A DNA stretch of 64,000 nucleotides, from assembly GCA_944472135.2 (NCBI GenBank), contig CALYDD020000429.1:106325-170324 (forward strand). The letters run 5' to 3'. A program made the position numbers and the translations under genes. This document shows, one piece after another, positions 1 to 10,900 of the stretch. Position 1 is the stretch's first letter; each line of letters starts with the position of its first letter. The notes beneath the pieces were generated by a model, which saw only the letters and a list, made by a program, of their open reading frames with translations, did not search any database and was not told the origin of the DNA. This DNA comes from Trichobilharzia regenti (Eukaryota > Platyhelminthes > Trematoda > Strigeidida > Schistosomatidae).

Positions 1-405
1 GGTTGAAATCTAGTGACAATGTATGAAAACAAATATCGAGGGTAATTTGTTACGACGGTTAATCAAGCTTACCAGTTTCTGGTTACAAACGGACAAAGAT
101 CGTCAAAAGAATTATCATCAAATATTCTTCGACTGTAATTCCATTATGGTTAAATTTTGTTTTGATAAAGTCTCACAGCGTTATACAGTAATGTTTGCTG
201 ATGACGTTTCGAGCACAATTTTATGGAAACAAAATTTACCCATAATGGAATTACACTCTACCACAGTGCACAAGTTTTATTCTTATATCAATTCTTCGAT
301 TGTGTTCATCTTCACTCGAATCATAAAGTCAAAGTTGATAACCGAATGTTTTTTTCATATTAAATTCACCGAAATCTTTCAGTTGTAATTTTACTGGTGA
401 ATTCA
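1..405 (+). repeat. Module F, copy 1 (unit 1 of the 6 kb tandem array)
   Basis: This stretch matches 9690-9941 and 15705-15949 over the motifs 'gaaatctagtga', 'acaaagatcgtcaaa' and 'attcttcgactgt', up to the phrase 'tgatggtga'. The copy is cut by the window edge, and the 154 bp fold-back insertion at 137-290 interrupts it. The reading frame at 23-388 runs through both the repeat and the insertion and is not considered a gene. Confidence 0.85.
137..303. mobile_element. Fold-back (MITE- or SINE-like) insertion with 13 bp target duplication
   Basis: The insert (137-290) is bounded by direct repeats of 13 bp: 'attcttcgactgt' at 124-136 and the same with one mismatch at 291-303. In module F copies 2 and 3 (9820-9832 and 15828-15840) the 13-mer occurs once and runs directly into 'attcatcttcactcg', so these are empty sites. 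The insert carries imperfect inverted repeats, 'ccattatgg' plus an AT tract near 141-162, answered by 'ccataatgg' near 240-248. Its right end ('ctctaccacag' to 'atatcaattc') matches the second family member at 54210-54358. No coding capacity is visible. Confidence 0.75.
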
Positions 406-779
406 ACCTCTATTGTACTTCTCTTTTTCTAGTTTTTTTTTCGTTTTCATTTCCGGATGGAAAGGATTGTTTGGGCAGGATTTCAGCATATTGACTCCTT
501 AAACCCAACCAAACCCCTACGGATTCTTCAACTATCCTTGTTTTGATTGGATCCTAGTAACTAGCGTGACGTTTCTAGTCCTTTCTTTGGTGCAGACTGA
601 AATTTTTCAGTCAGGTTTGCAAGGAGCCTTTATTCTGGGTAGCTTGACATCACCCTGCACTTTGATTTGATGATATTAGATGGTACTTTTCGCTGATTCG
701 TGCCAACTAGCACGAATACTAGTTTTAAGGCCTACTGCCGATTGCGTCCAACCATCTAATAGTATCCTTATTTTTCGTT
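406..779 (-). mobile_element. SINE-like sequence and unassigned DNA at the left end of the 3.4 kb insert
   Basis: Module F and module D are contiguous at 9941/9942 and 15949/15950 but are separated here by 406-3845, so the segment is part of an insertion. Reverse-complemented, about 640-770 reads 'agatggttggacgcaatcgg' and then a 'gtgctagttggcac' hairpin. This matches the plus-strand SINE-like sequence at 30765-30880 and resembles tRNA-derived repeats that are common in schistosomes. I see nothing coding in it. Confidence 0.5.
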
Positions 780-3700
780 GGAATCGCTCAAGTGAAATGA
801 CGCACGCTGGTGATTGACTTCGGGAAGCCAGTCACCCGATGTACCTTCTTTCGATGAATGCAAAAGTATAGATTGATAAGTGTAATGTTGGTACAATGTA
901 CGAAAAGTGTAACGGTCCCCAGATAGCCGGAGAAACGAGGATATATAGAATAGAAGTGTTGGGAATCTAAGAGAGCAGATAGAACGCATGTGGTAATTGC
1001 CAACTACCAACTGAGGATACACTAATCCATTCCGGTCACACTGAGGACAACCACGAGCTCACCGAGAGACTGGTCATCATGATGTCACCAACAGCAGCCG
1101 AAGCTCTCATGCAGTAAGAACCAATCTCCTCCAGGAAAACGACAGGCAGGTTCAACTCAAAAGGAAGGAAAGTTACAGTCATTCAATGCTATGCGCCTAC
1201 AAACTTCTCAGAACAAGAGAAGAAGGAGGCGTTCCACAGACAACTACAAACAGTAATGGGCAACGACCCAAATGGCGATATCGAATTCCTGATGGGCGAC
1301 ATGAATGCGAAGCTGGGAGGAGACAACACAGAAAGAGAACTCACTATGGGTCGAGAGGCACTCGGTGAAATGAACGACAATGGTGAACTCTTCTCAGACT
1401 TCTGCGCCTTCAATGATTTCGTGATTGGCGGTAGTGTGTTCAAACACAAGGATATACACAATGTGACATGGATTTCACCAGATGGAAACACCAAAAACTA
1501 GATAACTTCATTTCAATCTCAAGGAAGTGGAGACGGAACCTACTGGACACAAGGTCGAGGAGAGGAGCAGATGTGGGTTCAGACCACTATGCAGTACTAG
1601 GGAATCACAAGGTGAAGCTAAAAGCCTCGACGATAGCTGAAGATAGGCCACAATGCGAAATCAACACTCAAAAACTGAAGGACGCAACCACAATTGACAC
1701 TATCAATGCAACTGTCAGAGCAAAGCATAAAACACTACGTGACATCACTGAGGAATCATGCACGGAAAACCACTGGAACTCTCTGAAGGCGATTTTCAAC
1801 GAAACATGATCAATAGTTCTAGGAAGAAAGAAGAGACAAGAAAAGGAATGGCTCTCAATGGACACTTGGAAACTAATAGAAGAGAGGAGAATGGTGAAGG
1901 AGAAAATGATTCAATGCAAGGACGGACAGGAGAAGGAGACGCTGAGCTCAACTTACAAAGCACTGGTCAAAGAAGTAACGAATAATGCTAGGAAGGACAA
2001 AAGACGATTCTACGACAGTCTGACCACTGAAGCTGAGAAGGCAGCAGGCAAAAGGGACCTGAGAACATTATATCAGATAACCAAAAATCTATCTGGGAAG
2101 AAATCAACACAAGTGAAATCTGTGAAAGACAGCCAAGGGAACCCAATTATCAAGGAAGGAAGAGAGATTACACAATGGGCGGATCACTTCAAAGCACTCT
2201 TGAACCGACCATCACCTGCAACCCATCCAGAAACGTACACATCTGCAAGTTGACACCAATCTTCCAACGAAAGCTGAAGTCCTGAATGCAATCTAACTTC
2301 TGAAAGCTGGAAAAGCGGCTGGACCAGATGGAATACCCCCTGAAGCACTGAAAGCGGACCCAGAAACTATAGCAGACATGCTGACTCCATTATTGCAACA
2401 TGTCTGGAAGGAGGGAAAATTGCCTTCTGATTAGAGGAAAGGTTACCTCGTGAAACTACCAAAGAAGTGAGACTCAAGACTCTGCAAGAACTAGCTAGGA
2501 ATCATGCTCCTGTCGATGCCAAGTAAAATCCTGAGTCGCATCATAGGACGCACTGGATACAGAACTCCGACCAGAACAAGCTGGATTCAGGAAAGGCAAA
2601 TCATGTTCTAACCGAATTGCAACTCTACGAATCATCATCGAACAAAGTATGGAATGACGATCAAACCTCTACCTCAACTTTATAGACTTCGAGAAGGCCT
2701 TCGACAGTGCAGCGTTGACCGTGAAGTAATTCGGAAACTACTCGAATACTACGGCGTACCCCAAATATCCATCAACCTTACTCAGCAACTGAACGACAAA
2801 GGCACATGTCAAGTGATCCACAACGGAAACTCAGCGAGACGTTTGGAGTAAAAACAGGAGTCAGACAGGCGAGCTTATTATCACCGATGATATTCCTAAT
2901 TGTGGTGGACTGGAATATGTGTCAGACAGTAGGAAACGAGAAGACAGGGATATCCTGAACCGATATGAAGAACCTAGAAGACCTGAATTTCGCGCGTGGA
3001 TGATTTATGTTCGATGTGACACAAAATCGAAGACTTACAGGCGAAAACCGGCAAACTGGTCGAAGAAGCAGCCGATGAAGACAGGACTCCAGGTTAACAT
3101 AGACAATACGAAGGTGATGAAAATAACCAACCAACAACAACAGCGAAAGCAGCAACATCCAGCGTCAATCTTAATCAATGGGAGCGATTTTAAAGAGGTC
3201 ACTTCATTCACTTATCATCTAGGGAGTATTGCCTCAACTACAGGAGGAGCGGATGAGGATGTCAAATCGAGCGAAAATCGAGAAGGCGAGAAACACATTT
3301 ATCAATCTGAAACCAATCTGGAAATCATCGTCACTCAGCATAACAACAAAATTCGGTCGGATTTTCAATACAAACGTCAAGTCAGTCAGATCTTCTATAC
3401 GGATCAGAAACTTGTCGGGTCACAAAGAGTGTTTGCAACAGCCTGTTTCAGACCTTTATCGGCAACTGTCTTCTCTGGATCTCTAATGGAGATCAGATGG
3501 CCGCATCGGAAAGAATCACCAACAAGGAACTATGGGAACAAGAACCAATCGCACGACAACAAATATGAAGAAGAAAGTAGAGATCGATTAGAGAATCGCT
3601 GAGGAGGCCTGTTGGTGACACCGCGCGTCAGGCCCCGTGTGTAAACCGAAAGGGTAGCGGCGAGTGAAAAGTTCAAAGGTGACATGGAGCAGATAGTGTG

Positions 3701-3845
3701 AAGAGGAGTCAAACAGAATGGAATAACATGGAGGCAAATTAAAAGAACAGCAGAAGAAAGAAGCAAGTGAAGATGTGAAGTTGAAGCGCCATGTTCCACA
3801 AGGAAACAAAAGCAACAGTAATAAATATAAAAGATAATGCAAATG
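780..3845 (+). pseudogene. RTE/SR2-like non-LTR retrotransposon, nearly complete, inactive
   Basis: This is an endonuclease/reverse-transcriptase polyprotein gene broken by many stops and frameshifts. In order I see an endonuclease region at about 955-1640 (VTVIQCYAPTN, then GDMNAKLGG near 1300, then GSDHYAVL near 1580). A linker follows with KEWLSMDTWKLIEERR near 1845-1890. Then come the RT motif KAAGPDGIPPEALKA near 2310-2350, FIDFEKAFDS near 2680-2710 and the C-terminal YHLGSIASTTGG near 3215-3245. The longest surviving frames are 1256-1501, 1468-1809, 1858-2253 and 2919-3602. The catalytic FADD box is replaced by NFARG near 2980-3000 through a small insertion that also shifts the frame. 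The 3' end is AT-rich ('aacagtaataaatataaaag'). In a live element the protein nicks DNA and primes reverse transcription on the target; this copy cannot make it. The clade call rests on the shared motifs. Confidence 0.85.
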
Positions 3846-4330
3846 TATGCGTATGCACTCAGAAATATGTAGGATGACTGACTAACTAATGCCATTCTTC
3901 TCAGTTTTCTCTACCTATTCTCCGTGTCTGTTCGATGATGTTGGCTTATATTTTGACGAATTCACGGTATGTATGATTTCCATTCATTCTTGTGTTCAGT
4001 AAAACAAATTTTCTAAAGGAATGAATGATTTCCTCACGTGAAATTGATAGTCTCACCGCAGTTCCTGTTTTCACACAAACTAGAAATACCTCCAATTCCC
4101 AAGTGATATCATCTACCTTCTGGATACTTATGTGTTTTTGGAGAAACTTTATTTTACGGGCTAAATTTTCGTCAGTCGTTTTAATTGCATTCCGTTCCAC
4201 CTTTGTTGTTCTACGTGAAGTTGTCTTCTATTTTGCCGGTGTTTAAACGGACATTTTTATTTCTTGGCGTCTTTTGGTTCTTCCTTATTTGAATTTCTTC
4301 ACTTTTCTTCATTTCGGCTTTATGTTTCCT
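3846..4330 (+). repeat. Module D, copy 1
   Basis: It starts at 'gcgtatgcactcagaaatatg' and matches 9942-10310 closely and 15950-16330 more distantly. The identity with copy 2 fades around 4180-4250. Small frames on both strands (3946-4200, 4025-4246) have no recognisable protein character. Confidence 0.8.
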
Positions 4331-4359
4331 CTCAAGTATGCTATGATCACACAATCTGA

Positions 4360-4615
4360 GAGCGATCAGCGAATCCACAGTTCCGTGAATGGTGAAGTGT
4401 TTCGTGAAGTGAGTGCCTGTTGTGTCGAGTGGTAAACGAAGATATGTTTCCTCATTTACGAGTTTCGACAACGAAGACGGAAATCATTCACTCATGTGTC
4501 GAAAATAAACTTGTAAGCTGACGAGAATGTTCCAACATGCTGAGCTGAATATCCCGATTTATCTCAGAGTTAAATGCACTTCAAGATATACGCCTATAAC
4601 TGCTAACGCAGATAA
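4360..4615 (+). repeat. Module C, copy 1
   Basis: The segment runs from 'gagagcgatcagcgaatcc' to 'agatatacgcctat' and has relatives at 6915-7127, 8700-8965, 12246-12458 and 14031-14296. Shared landmarks are 'gacgagaatgttccaaca' and 'ctcagagttaaatgcac'. After the module, 4615-4860 is AT-rich DNA with no recognised feature. Confidence 0.75.
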
Positions 4616-4864
4616 AACCATGAAATCCAGAGGAAAGCTAGAATCCCTAATATTGGTAATATTCTAATTTACACCGAGTTGTTTGCTCACCTGCTCCTAA
4701 ATTCGAACGAAAATGATTGGTGGGATAATTAACTTTGATAAAAGAAAAGATCGATGAATGTTATACAAATGGAGAGAAAGTAAACGAATATCAATACATA
4801 AAGGAATACTTCATTTTATGCACATTCATAAATCAGCCAATACGTAACTGTCAGATCAGAACTC

Positions 4865-5035
4865 AGCAGTCAAGCTGATTGCTGCAGACTTCAACTATCA
4901 CTGTTCACAAGTCAGCGTCAATCATCTCCAATCATAGTATGTTTGCAGGATTTCCATTATGATTCGAAGCTTTCACTTCTCATTTCATATCGAAATTATA
5001 TGCTGTGTTCCACCACTGAATACCTCAGGAAACAA
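4865..5035 (+). repeat. Module E, copy 1 (divergent)
   Basis: It contains 'gctgattgctgcagacttc', 'gttcacaagtcagc' and 'ctgtgttccac'. It matches 5419-5565, 10735-10900 and 14852-15012. This copy is the most diverged of the four. The following 5035-5418 has weak similarity to 10560-10740 and no gene. Confidence 0.7.
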
Positions 5036-7324
5036 AGGTGTGAGATTTCCCTTCAGTGCATCAGATGCTGTCCGATCATTCCTGCGAGCTATACCAATCT
5101 GATAAGAACTGAAAAAGGAGCAATACAGGCGGCACAGAACATTCCAAACATTCAATCACCATCGCAATCACACAAATTGAAAAAGTGTGGTATGAAATTT
5201 TATCTCAAAATATGTACTTACTTGTTGCTAAATTCGCATCAAGCAGAGTGAAAGAAAATTACACAAGGTAAGTAGCCAATCTACATAGGGGAGACACAAC
5301 ATCGACACAAAGAAAATGTATATAGAAATCGAAAACATTATCTCGAAGTATGCAAACACGTGTCTGAGTCAAACCCAAACAAACAGTTCAAAACTCAATA
5401 GATGAAAGGATCATTGAGGATTTCACCACTCTCTGTTCACAAGTCAGCATCAATCATCTCGAATTCACAGTATGTTCTCAGGATCTCCATAACGATTCGA
5501 AGCTGTCACTTCTCATTTCATTTCGAAATTATGTACTGTGTTCCACGAATGACTATCTCAGTGGAATACAGGTGTGGAATATTTCAGTGGCATCGGTGGT
5601 AGTCTTCATCATTTGGGATTGCATTGAGTCCGTTGAGCTCTTTCTCTCTGTTCTATAAAGGAACATCCTCGGAAGTGCAGGCTCCATTTCACAGACTCAC
5701 GAATGTGAATTGAACTGCGACACAACGTGTTTCAGGCTACATTACAACCACTCAAACACCAACGAAAAACAATTACACTTAAATAGAGAAAATATTCACG
5801 AAATCACTGGTTTTCTCAAGCTTTATTCACATCCTATTGACCTCCATTATCAAATTCAGTCAATTTCATTTAGACAAAATACTGTACTTGCTTATGTTGG
5901 AGGACCTCAAAAAACTATGATAATACGATCAACACTGTTCTCAGACATCGGAGCTACACAGTGGTAATGCTTTTCGACAATCGAGAAGAGTTTCTCTCAT
6001 CATATATCTTCATTGATAGATGTAGCTTCTGTATCCTAACAGTAGCTGTGCGTTCAACTGAAGGAGAATCTCAAGTGCTCTAGCTGAATGTTCTTACTCC
6101 ACAACATCGGGTATTGTTTTCCAAGACTCAAATCTCTGACATTTGAAAGTCACCAGAAATCATGTTATTATGCTACAACACTTCCCAGAGTATTTCACCC
6201 ACTTCCAATGCAGTAGGAATTCATATTGTTTGGTTGATGACCATTGGTGATGTAGATGTTTAGTCACACACGCCTTTGTTTCACATTTATTCACGATTAT
6301 ATGTGTATATACATTTAAATGTCAGTGAGTCTGCCCTAATAGTTTCAGACTTCCAAGCGATTCCCTGTAATCCCCTCATATTTTCAAACGGTTTCAATTT
6401 TGCGTGGGACGCACGGATGAAGAACTATGTGACCGATTATGAAATAACTTGAGTGGGGTGTTGAGAAACTTACGAGGATCTAACAAATAGCAAAGATGAA
6501 CAAATTTGAATGCGGAAAGTTTTAAATCAAATTGAGTAAATTCATCTATCAGACGACCAGAAATGAGGAAGCGTACAGCTGTACAAAATGAAAGCAAAAC
6601 ATTACATAGACAATTGACAATACGATGCGTCCTATATAAACCTACAGATATAGCGGACAAACTCAGGACGGACGAAATCGCATTATTATATTCATAGTAT
6701 TCAACATGGACTGTAGGTGTGTATAAGTTGTAGAAGCGACTGAATGTGACTTTCAAGAAAAGCGTTATACAAGAAAGTATATTTCACAAAAACACCTTTA
6801 TAAAAATAACAATGACATCTCAAAGTGAATTTGACAAAGAAAGCACAGTCATTTTCTCAATTTCATGAGAAATACTCCACTGTGGCCTCTAAGAAGCTAT
6901 GATAGTGAAAAGCGAAACCATGGTTCTGTGAATGGTGAAGAACTTCCGTGAGTTGGTGCGTATTGTGGATACCGTTGAACGAAAACATGCTTCCTTATCT
7001 ACGAATTTCGAGAACAAAGACAGAAACCATTCATTCATGTGGCAAAAATAAACATGTAAACTGACGAGAATGTTCCAACATGCTGAGCTGAATATCCTAA
7101 ATTATCTCAGAGTTAAATGCACTTCAACTTCGTATATTTTACTTCCAAATAGTTTTGCATGTTTTCGCTTTGAATTTTCATCAGGTATTTGTTTACGTCG
7201 AGCCAGGCGCATTACACAACTAAACCATTCAAAATACTTTAGAACCACCAGTATACGGAGGATATTTCAATTATGGATACTTTATTTGAAAATCTTATGC
7301 TTCGCTAGAATCGGAGATTTGAAA

Positions 7325-8690
7325 TAAGTGGACTTTTTGAATCTCTGGGAAGGCCAGTCAGCCAGCCGATATGTCTTCACTTGTTGAAAGCAACAATCAG
7401 AATGTGGATACGGCAGGTCTGTACTATCTACGAGACTTGGAATTCTGCTGAAGTAGCCTGCACCATGCGAAGATATGCCGTACAAACTTTAGGTATCTTT
7501 CTGCGAGTGCAAATGGAATGCATGTAGATTATCGAAATCATCAAGCAAACAGCCAGTATTCTAGTGCAATCTGGTCACACCGACGTAGTGACTGTCTAAT
7601 ATGATGTCACAAGTGACATACAAAGCCTTTATAAAGTGGGACTCAGTTTCATCCAGGATTATGACAGCAAGATTCAACCCAAAAGGAAAGAAGGAAGGTC
7701 ACAATTATCCAATGCTACGCACCTATAAAAAACGCGGAACAATAGAATAAGGAAGAGTTTTACAGACAACTGCAAACAGCAATCGACAGAATACTGAATG
7801 GCGTCATCAACATCCTAGTGGGCGCTGTGAATGCTAGCTGAATTGGAGGCAGATAATACAGGAAGAGAACTCATCATGGGACGAGTGTCTCTGGCTTGGC
7901 GAATTGAATGAGAACGGCGAACTATTGCAGACTTCTGCACTTTCGATGATTTGGCGCCCGTCAGCAGCGTGTACAGCACAAAGATATACACGGTTCAAAA
8001 TGGATTCTTCCTGACGGACACACCACAAACCAGACAGAATTCATCCGAATGCAGCTCAAGGAAGTGGAGACGCAGCATACTGTATACAATATCGAGAAGT
8101 GGAAACTTCAAGATGAAGCTGAAATCCCTGAAATAAAGTAGGACCAGGCCGCAAATCAAGTCCAGTATTCACAAATTGATGGACACAACTACAGGGGATG
8201 CCTTCGCTACAGTTCAGATCAGAACAAAGTCGGACACACTACGTGTCATCACTGAGGAAAACTGTGTGGAAGAACATTGGAACTAACTCTCCGAAAGCGA
8301 CATTTAAGGAAACGTGTATAACTGTTCTACGGAGAAGGAAGAGACAAGACAAGGAATGGCTGTCGACGGATACATGGAAGCTGATCGAGGAGAGGAGGAT
8401 GAGGAAAGAGAAGGTGACTAGGTGAAAAGATTGGCAACAGAAGGAGAAGCTGAGTCTAATGTACACTGCACTGAATAAAGAAGTGCTAAGAAAAACAAAC
8501 GACAATTCTACGACACACTGGCCGGCAACTGAAGCAGAAACATCTGGTCGGAGGTAAAAGAGACCTGGAAGACATTATATTAAATAACCAAGTCACTATC
8601 AGGGAAAGGATTAACCCAGATGGTGAAACCGATAAAAAATGATCAAGGGAAACATATTACCAAGAAGATGAACAAATCGAAAAAACTTTC
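7325..8690 (+). pseudogene. RTE/SR2-like endonuclease region, truncated (inside block copy 1)
   Basis: This is a decayed copy of the same type of element as at 780-3845. The best anchor is the linker phrase KEWLSTDTWKLIEERR at 8355-8402, which differs by one residue from the phrase near 1850. LPDGHTTNQTEFI near 8005-8045 corresponds to SPDGNTKN in the first copy, and FYRQLQTAI near 7760 corresponds to FHRQLQTVM. Everything past the linker is missing: the RT domain is lost, and the sequence passes near 8690 into module C. Frameshifts and stops interrupt it throughout. The frames at 7951-8136 and 8198-8425 are its fragments. Confidence 0.8.
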
Positions 8691-8699
8691 GCTCGTTCA

Positions 8700-9077
8700 C
8701 GCAGTATGAGAGCGATCAACGAATCCATATTTCCATGAATGTTGAAGAATTTTGCTACGTCCATGGGGATGATAGAGATTGCTAAACGAAAATATCTTCG
8801 CTCATCTTCGAGAATCGGGAACGAATACTGAAACTATTCACTCATGTGGCAAAAATAAACATGTAAACTGACGAGAATGTTCCAACATGCTGAGCTGAAT
8901 ATCCTGATTTATCTCAGAGTTAAATGCACTTCAAGATATACTCCTATGACTGTTGACGCGACAATGTACGCAGACATCAATTCTACGACGCTTCGAAGGC
9001 AAGCTGCAGTATACCTATATATGTGTATGAGATTCGGTCGCCTGATGTGGGTGGGTCACATGATTCGCGTAAATTGA
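8700..9077 (+). repeat. Module C copy 3 followed by an unassigned retroelement-like tail
   Basis: Positions 8700-8965 match module C. The frame continuing to 9077 ends in FGRLMWVGHMIRVN, which resembles the tryptophan-glycine-histidine motif near the C terminus of many non-LTR reverse transcriptases. Only about 35 residues support that, so the assignment is weak. Confidence 0.5.
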
Positions 9078-9236
9078 GAGTCAACTATGCTCAGGATAAG
9101 TTTCAGGCGAACAGAGTTTGAACGACATTCCAACACGTCCTAATGACAGACAGGGATTACATGACGATGACCAGATATTTGTCCATTGCATAATGCGGTC
9201 TCTAGACATACAGGGTTCCAGAGTTTAGGCCATTTG

Positions 9237-9599
9237 TAGAAAAGATTTGCAGGTTAAGCAGTGGAAAGCGTGGATTCTCATAATTTATTCGTTCTAGAAA
9301 GGAAATATTGTAATTATTTCTATTGCACTTTTTATGCTTACCACTTTCTAAAATCGCATTATGAAGACAAGGGTTACTTATACGAATTATATTCTGTGAA
9401 ATTAGATGGAATTTAAAAAATTTCATATATATGTTTCTCCAAATAAACCAAAATATATAGAATTCAAATGACAACAATAACACGCAATCATATAACTAAG
9501 AATTTAACGAAAGATATAAGGAATTTTCGCAAACATTTGAGGTAACTAAAATCCTATTCAATGAAATTCAGCAGAATTTGCATAATAAATCCAAGTAAC
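9237..9599. other. Intervening DNA without recognised feature
   Basis: AT-rich spacer between the end of block copy 1 and module F copy 2. The minus-strand frame at 9202-9483 is rich in Phe, Ile and Asn, as expected of chance frames in AT-rich DNA. I see no repeat partner elsewhere in the window. Confidence 0.5.
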
Positions 9600-10310
9600 C
9601 ATTCTATTATTCCGAATTCAAATCAAAACCTCAGTGGATTTCTCAATGTTCACAGCTGTCGAGAAATCATCTCGTCTGCAACCGATCCTATGTGGAGCTT
9701 GAAATCTAGTGATAGCGCATGGTAACAAATATCGAGAGTAATTCGATACAAGAGTTAATCAATCTTACCAGTATCTGGTTACAAACGGACAAAGATCGTC
9801 AAACGAATTATCATCAAATATTCTTCGACTGTATTCATCTTCACTCGAATCGTAAAGTCAAAGATGAAAACCGAATGTGGTTTTCATATTAAATTCACCG
9901 AAATCTCAAAATTTCAATTGTGATGGTGAACGCAACTTTGTGCGTATGCACTCAGAAATATGTTGGATGACTGACTAACTAATGCTATTCTACTCAGTTT
10001 TCTCTACCTATTCTCCGTGTCTGTTCGATGATGTTGGCTTATATTTTGACGAATTCACGGTATGTATGATTTCCATTCATTCTTGTGTTCAGTAAAACAA
10101 ATTTTCTAAAGGAATGAATGATTTCCTCACGTGAAATTTATAGTCTCACCGCAGTTCCTGTTTTCACCTCGACTAGAAATACTTCCAAGTCGCATATGAT
10201 ATCATCATGCATCTCGATACTCATGGGTTTTTCAAAGACTTCATATTAATCAGTCAATTTAGCTATATTCTTCTCCAATTTTGTTGTTCTATATGATATT
10301 GTCAATTATC
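9600..10310 (+). repeat. Modules F and D, copy 2, contiguous (empty site for two insertions)
   Basis: F and D are joined directly at 9941/9942. This preserves the arrangement before the 3.4 kb insertion of unit 1 and, at 9820-9832, the site before the 154 bp fold-back insertion. The same order recurs at 15613-16330, with an offset of about 6008. Confidence 0.85.
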
Positions 10311-10500
10311 AAATAGAGGTTGAAAAGAAAATTCTTTTTATGTGAGATTTTTGGTTATTACTTAATTATATTTAAAGAATTTATTGATTTCAGATACATG
10401 CAACATATCAATATTCGTATATGCATACAAATTGGGAGAGAAAAACGAAACAAAAAGAGACGAAGGATAAAAAATTCAAATCATTGCAAAAGCAATTTCA
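10311..10500. other. AT-rich spacer
   Basis: A short lysine- and isoleucine-rich frame starts at 10320. It has no family resemblance and probably arises from the A-rich composition. Confidence 0.4.
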
Positions 10501-10900
10501 ACATAACCAGCATACACGTGTGTAATATAAATTTTACATCACATAATGTGCTTACATTTTCCTAAATTCGCATGAACACGATTGGAGAGAAAATTGCAGG
10601 AGATAGTTTCAAAGTAGATAGAGGAAACAGAGAAGCGAGACAAAGACAATTAATATCGATACAGGGAGACATATCTCAATGTATGCACACATGTGTCTCA
10701 AGCACTCCTTAATTTTCAGACGGAATCTCAGGAGTCGAGCTGATTGCTGCAGATTTCACCACTCCCTGTTCACAAGTCAGCATCAATCATCTCGAATTCA
10801 CGGTATGTTCTCAGGATTTCCATAACGATTCGAAGCTGTCACTTCTCATTTCATTTCGAAATTATGTGCTGTGTTCCACGACTGACTATCTCAGTGGAAT
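10501..10900 (+). repeat. 400 bp direct repeat including module E, copy 1 of 2
   Basis: It matches 14618-15012 (offset 4117) from 'acataaccagcatacac' to 'gactgactatctcagtg'. Module E occupies its last 165 bases and leads into block copy 2. Confidence 0.9.

Larger units (their letters stand above)
5419..9236 (+). repeat. 3.8 kb duplicated block, copy 1
   Basis: This block recurs at 10752-14567 with an offset of 5331-5333 bases. By eye only about a dozen substitutions and single-base indels separate the copies, for example an extra 'a' near 5951 and a 't' near 6428. The right border is sharp: both copies read through 'gtttaggccatttg' and then diverge. Inside, in order, are module E (5419-5565), an unassigned 1.3 kb stretch, module C (6915-7127), a truncated RTE endonuclease region (7325-8690), a second module C (8700-8965) and a short tail to 9236. 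Confidence 0.95.

Noticed and set aside
4360..4615. Hammerhead in module C because of 'ctgacgagaatg'
   Set aside because: No GAAA box at the right distance and no stem II.
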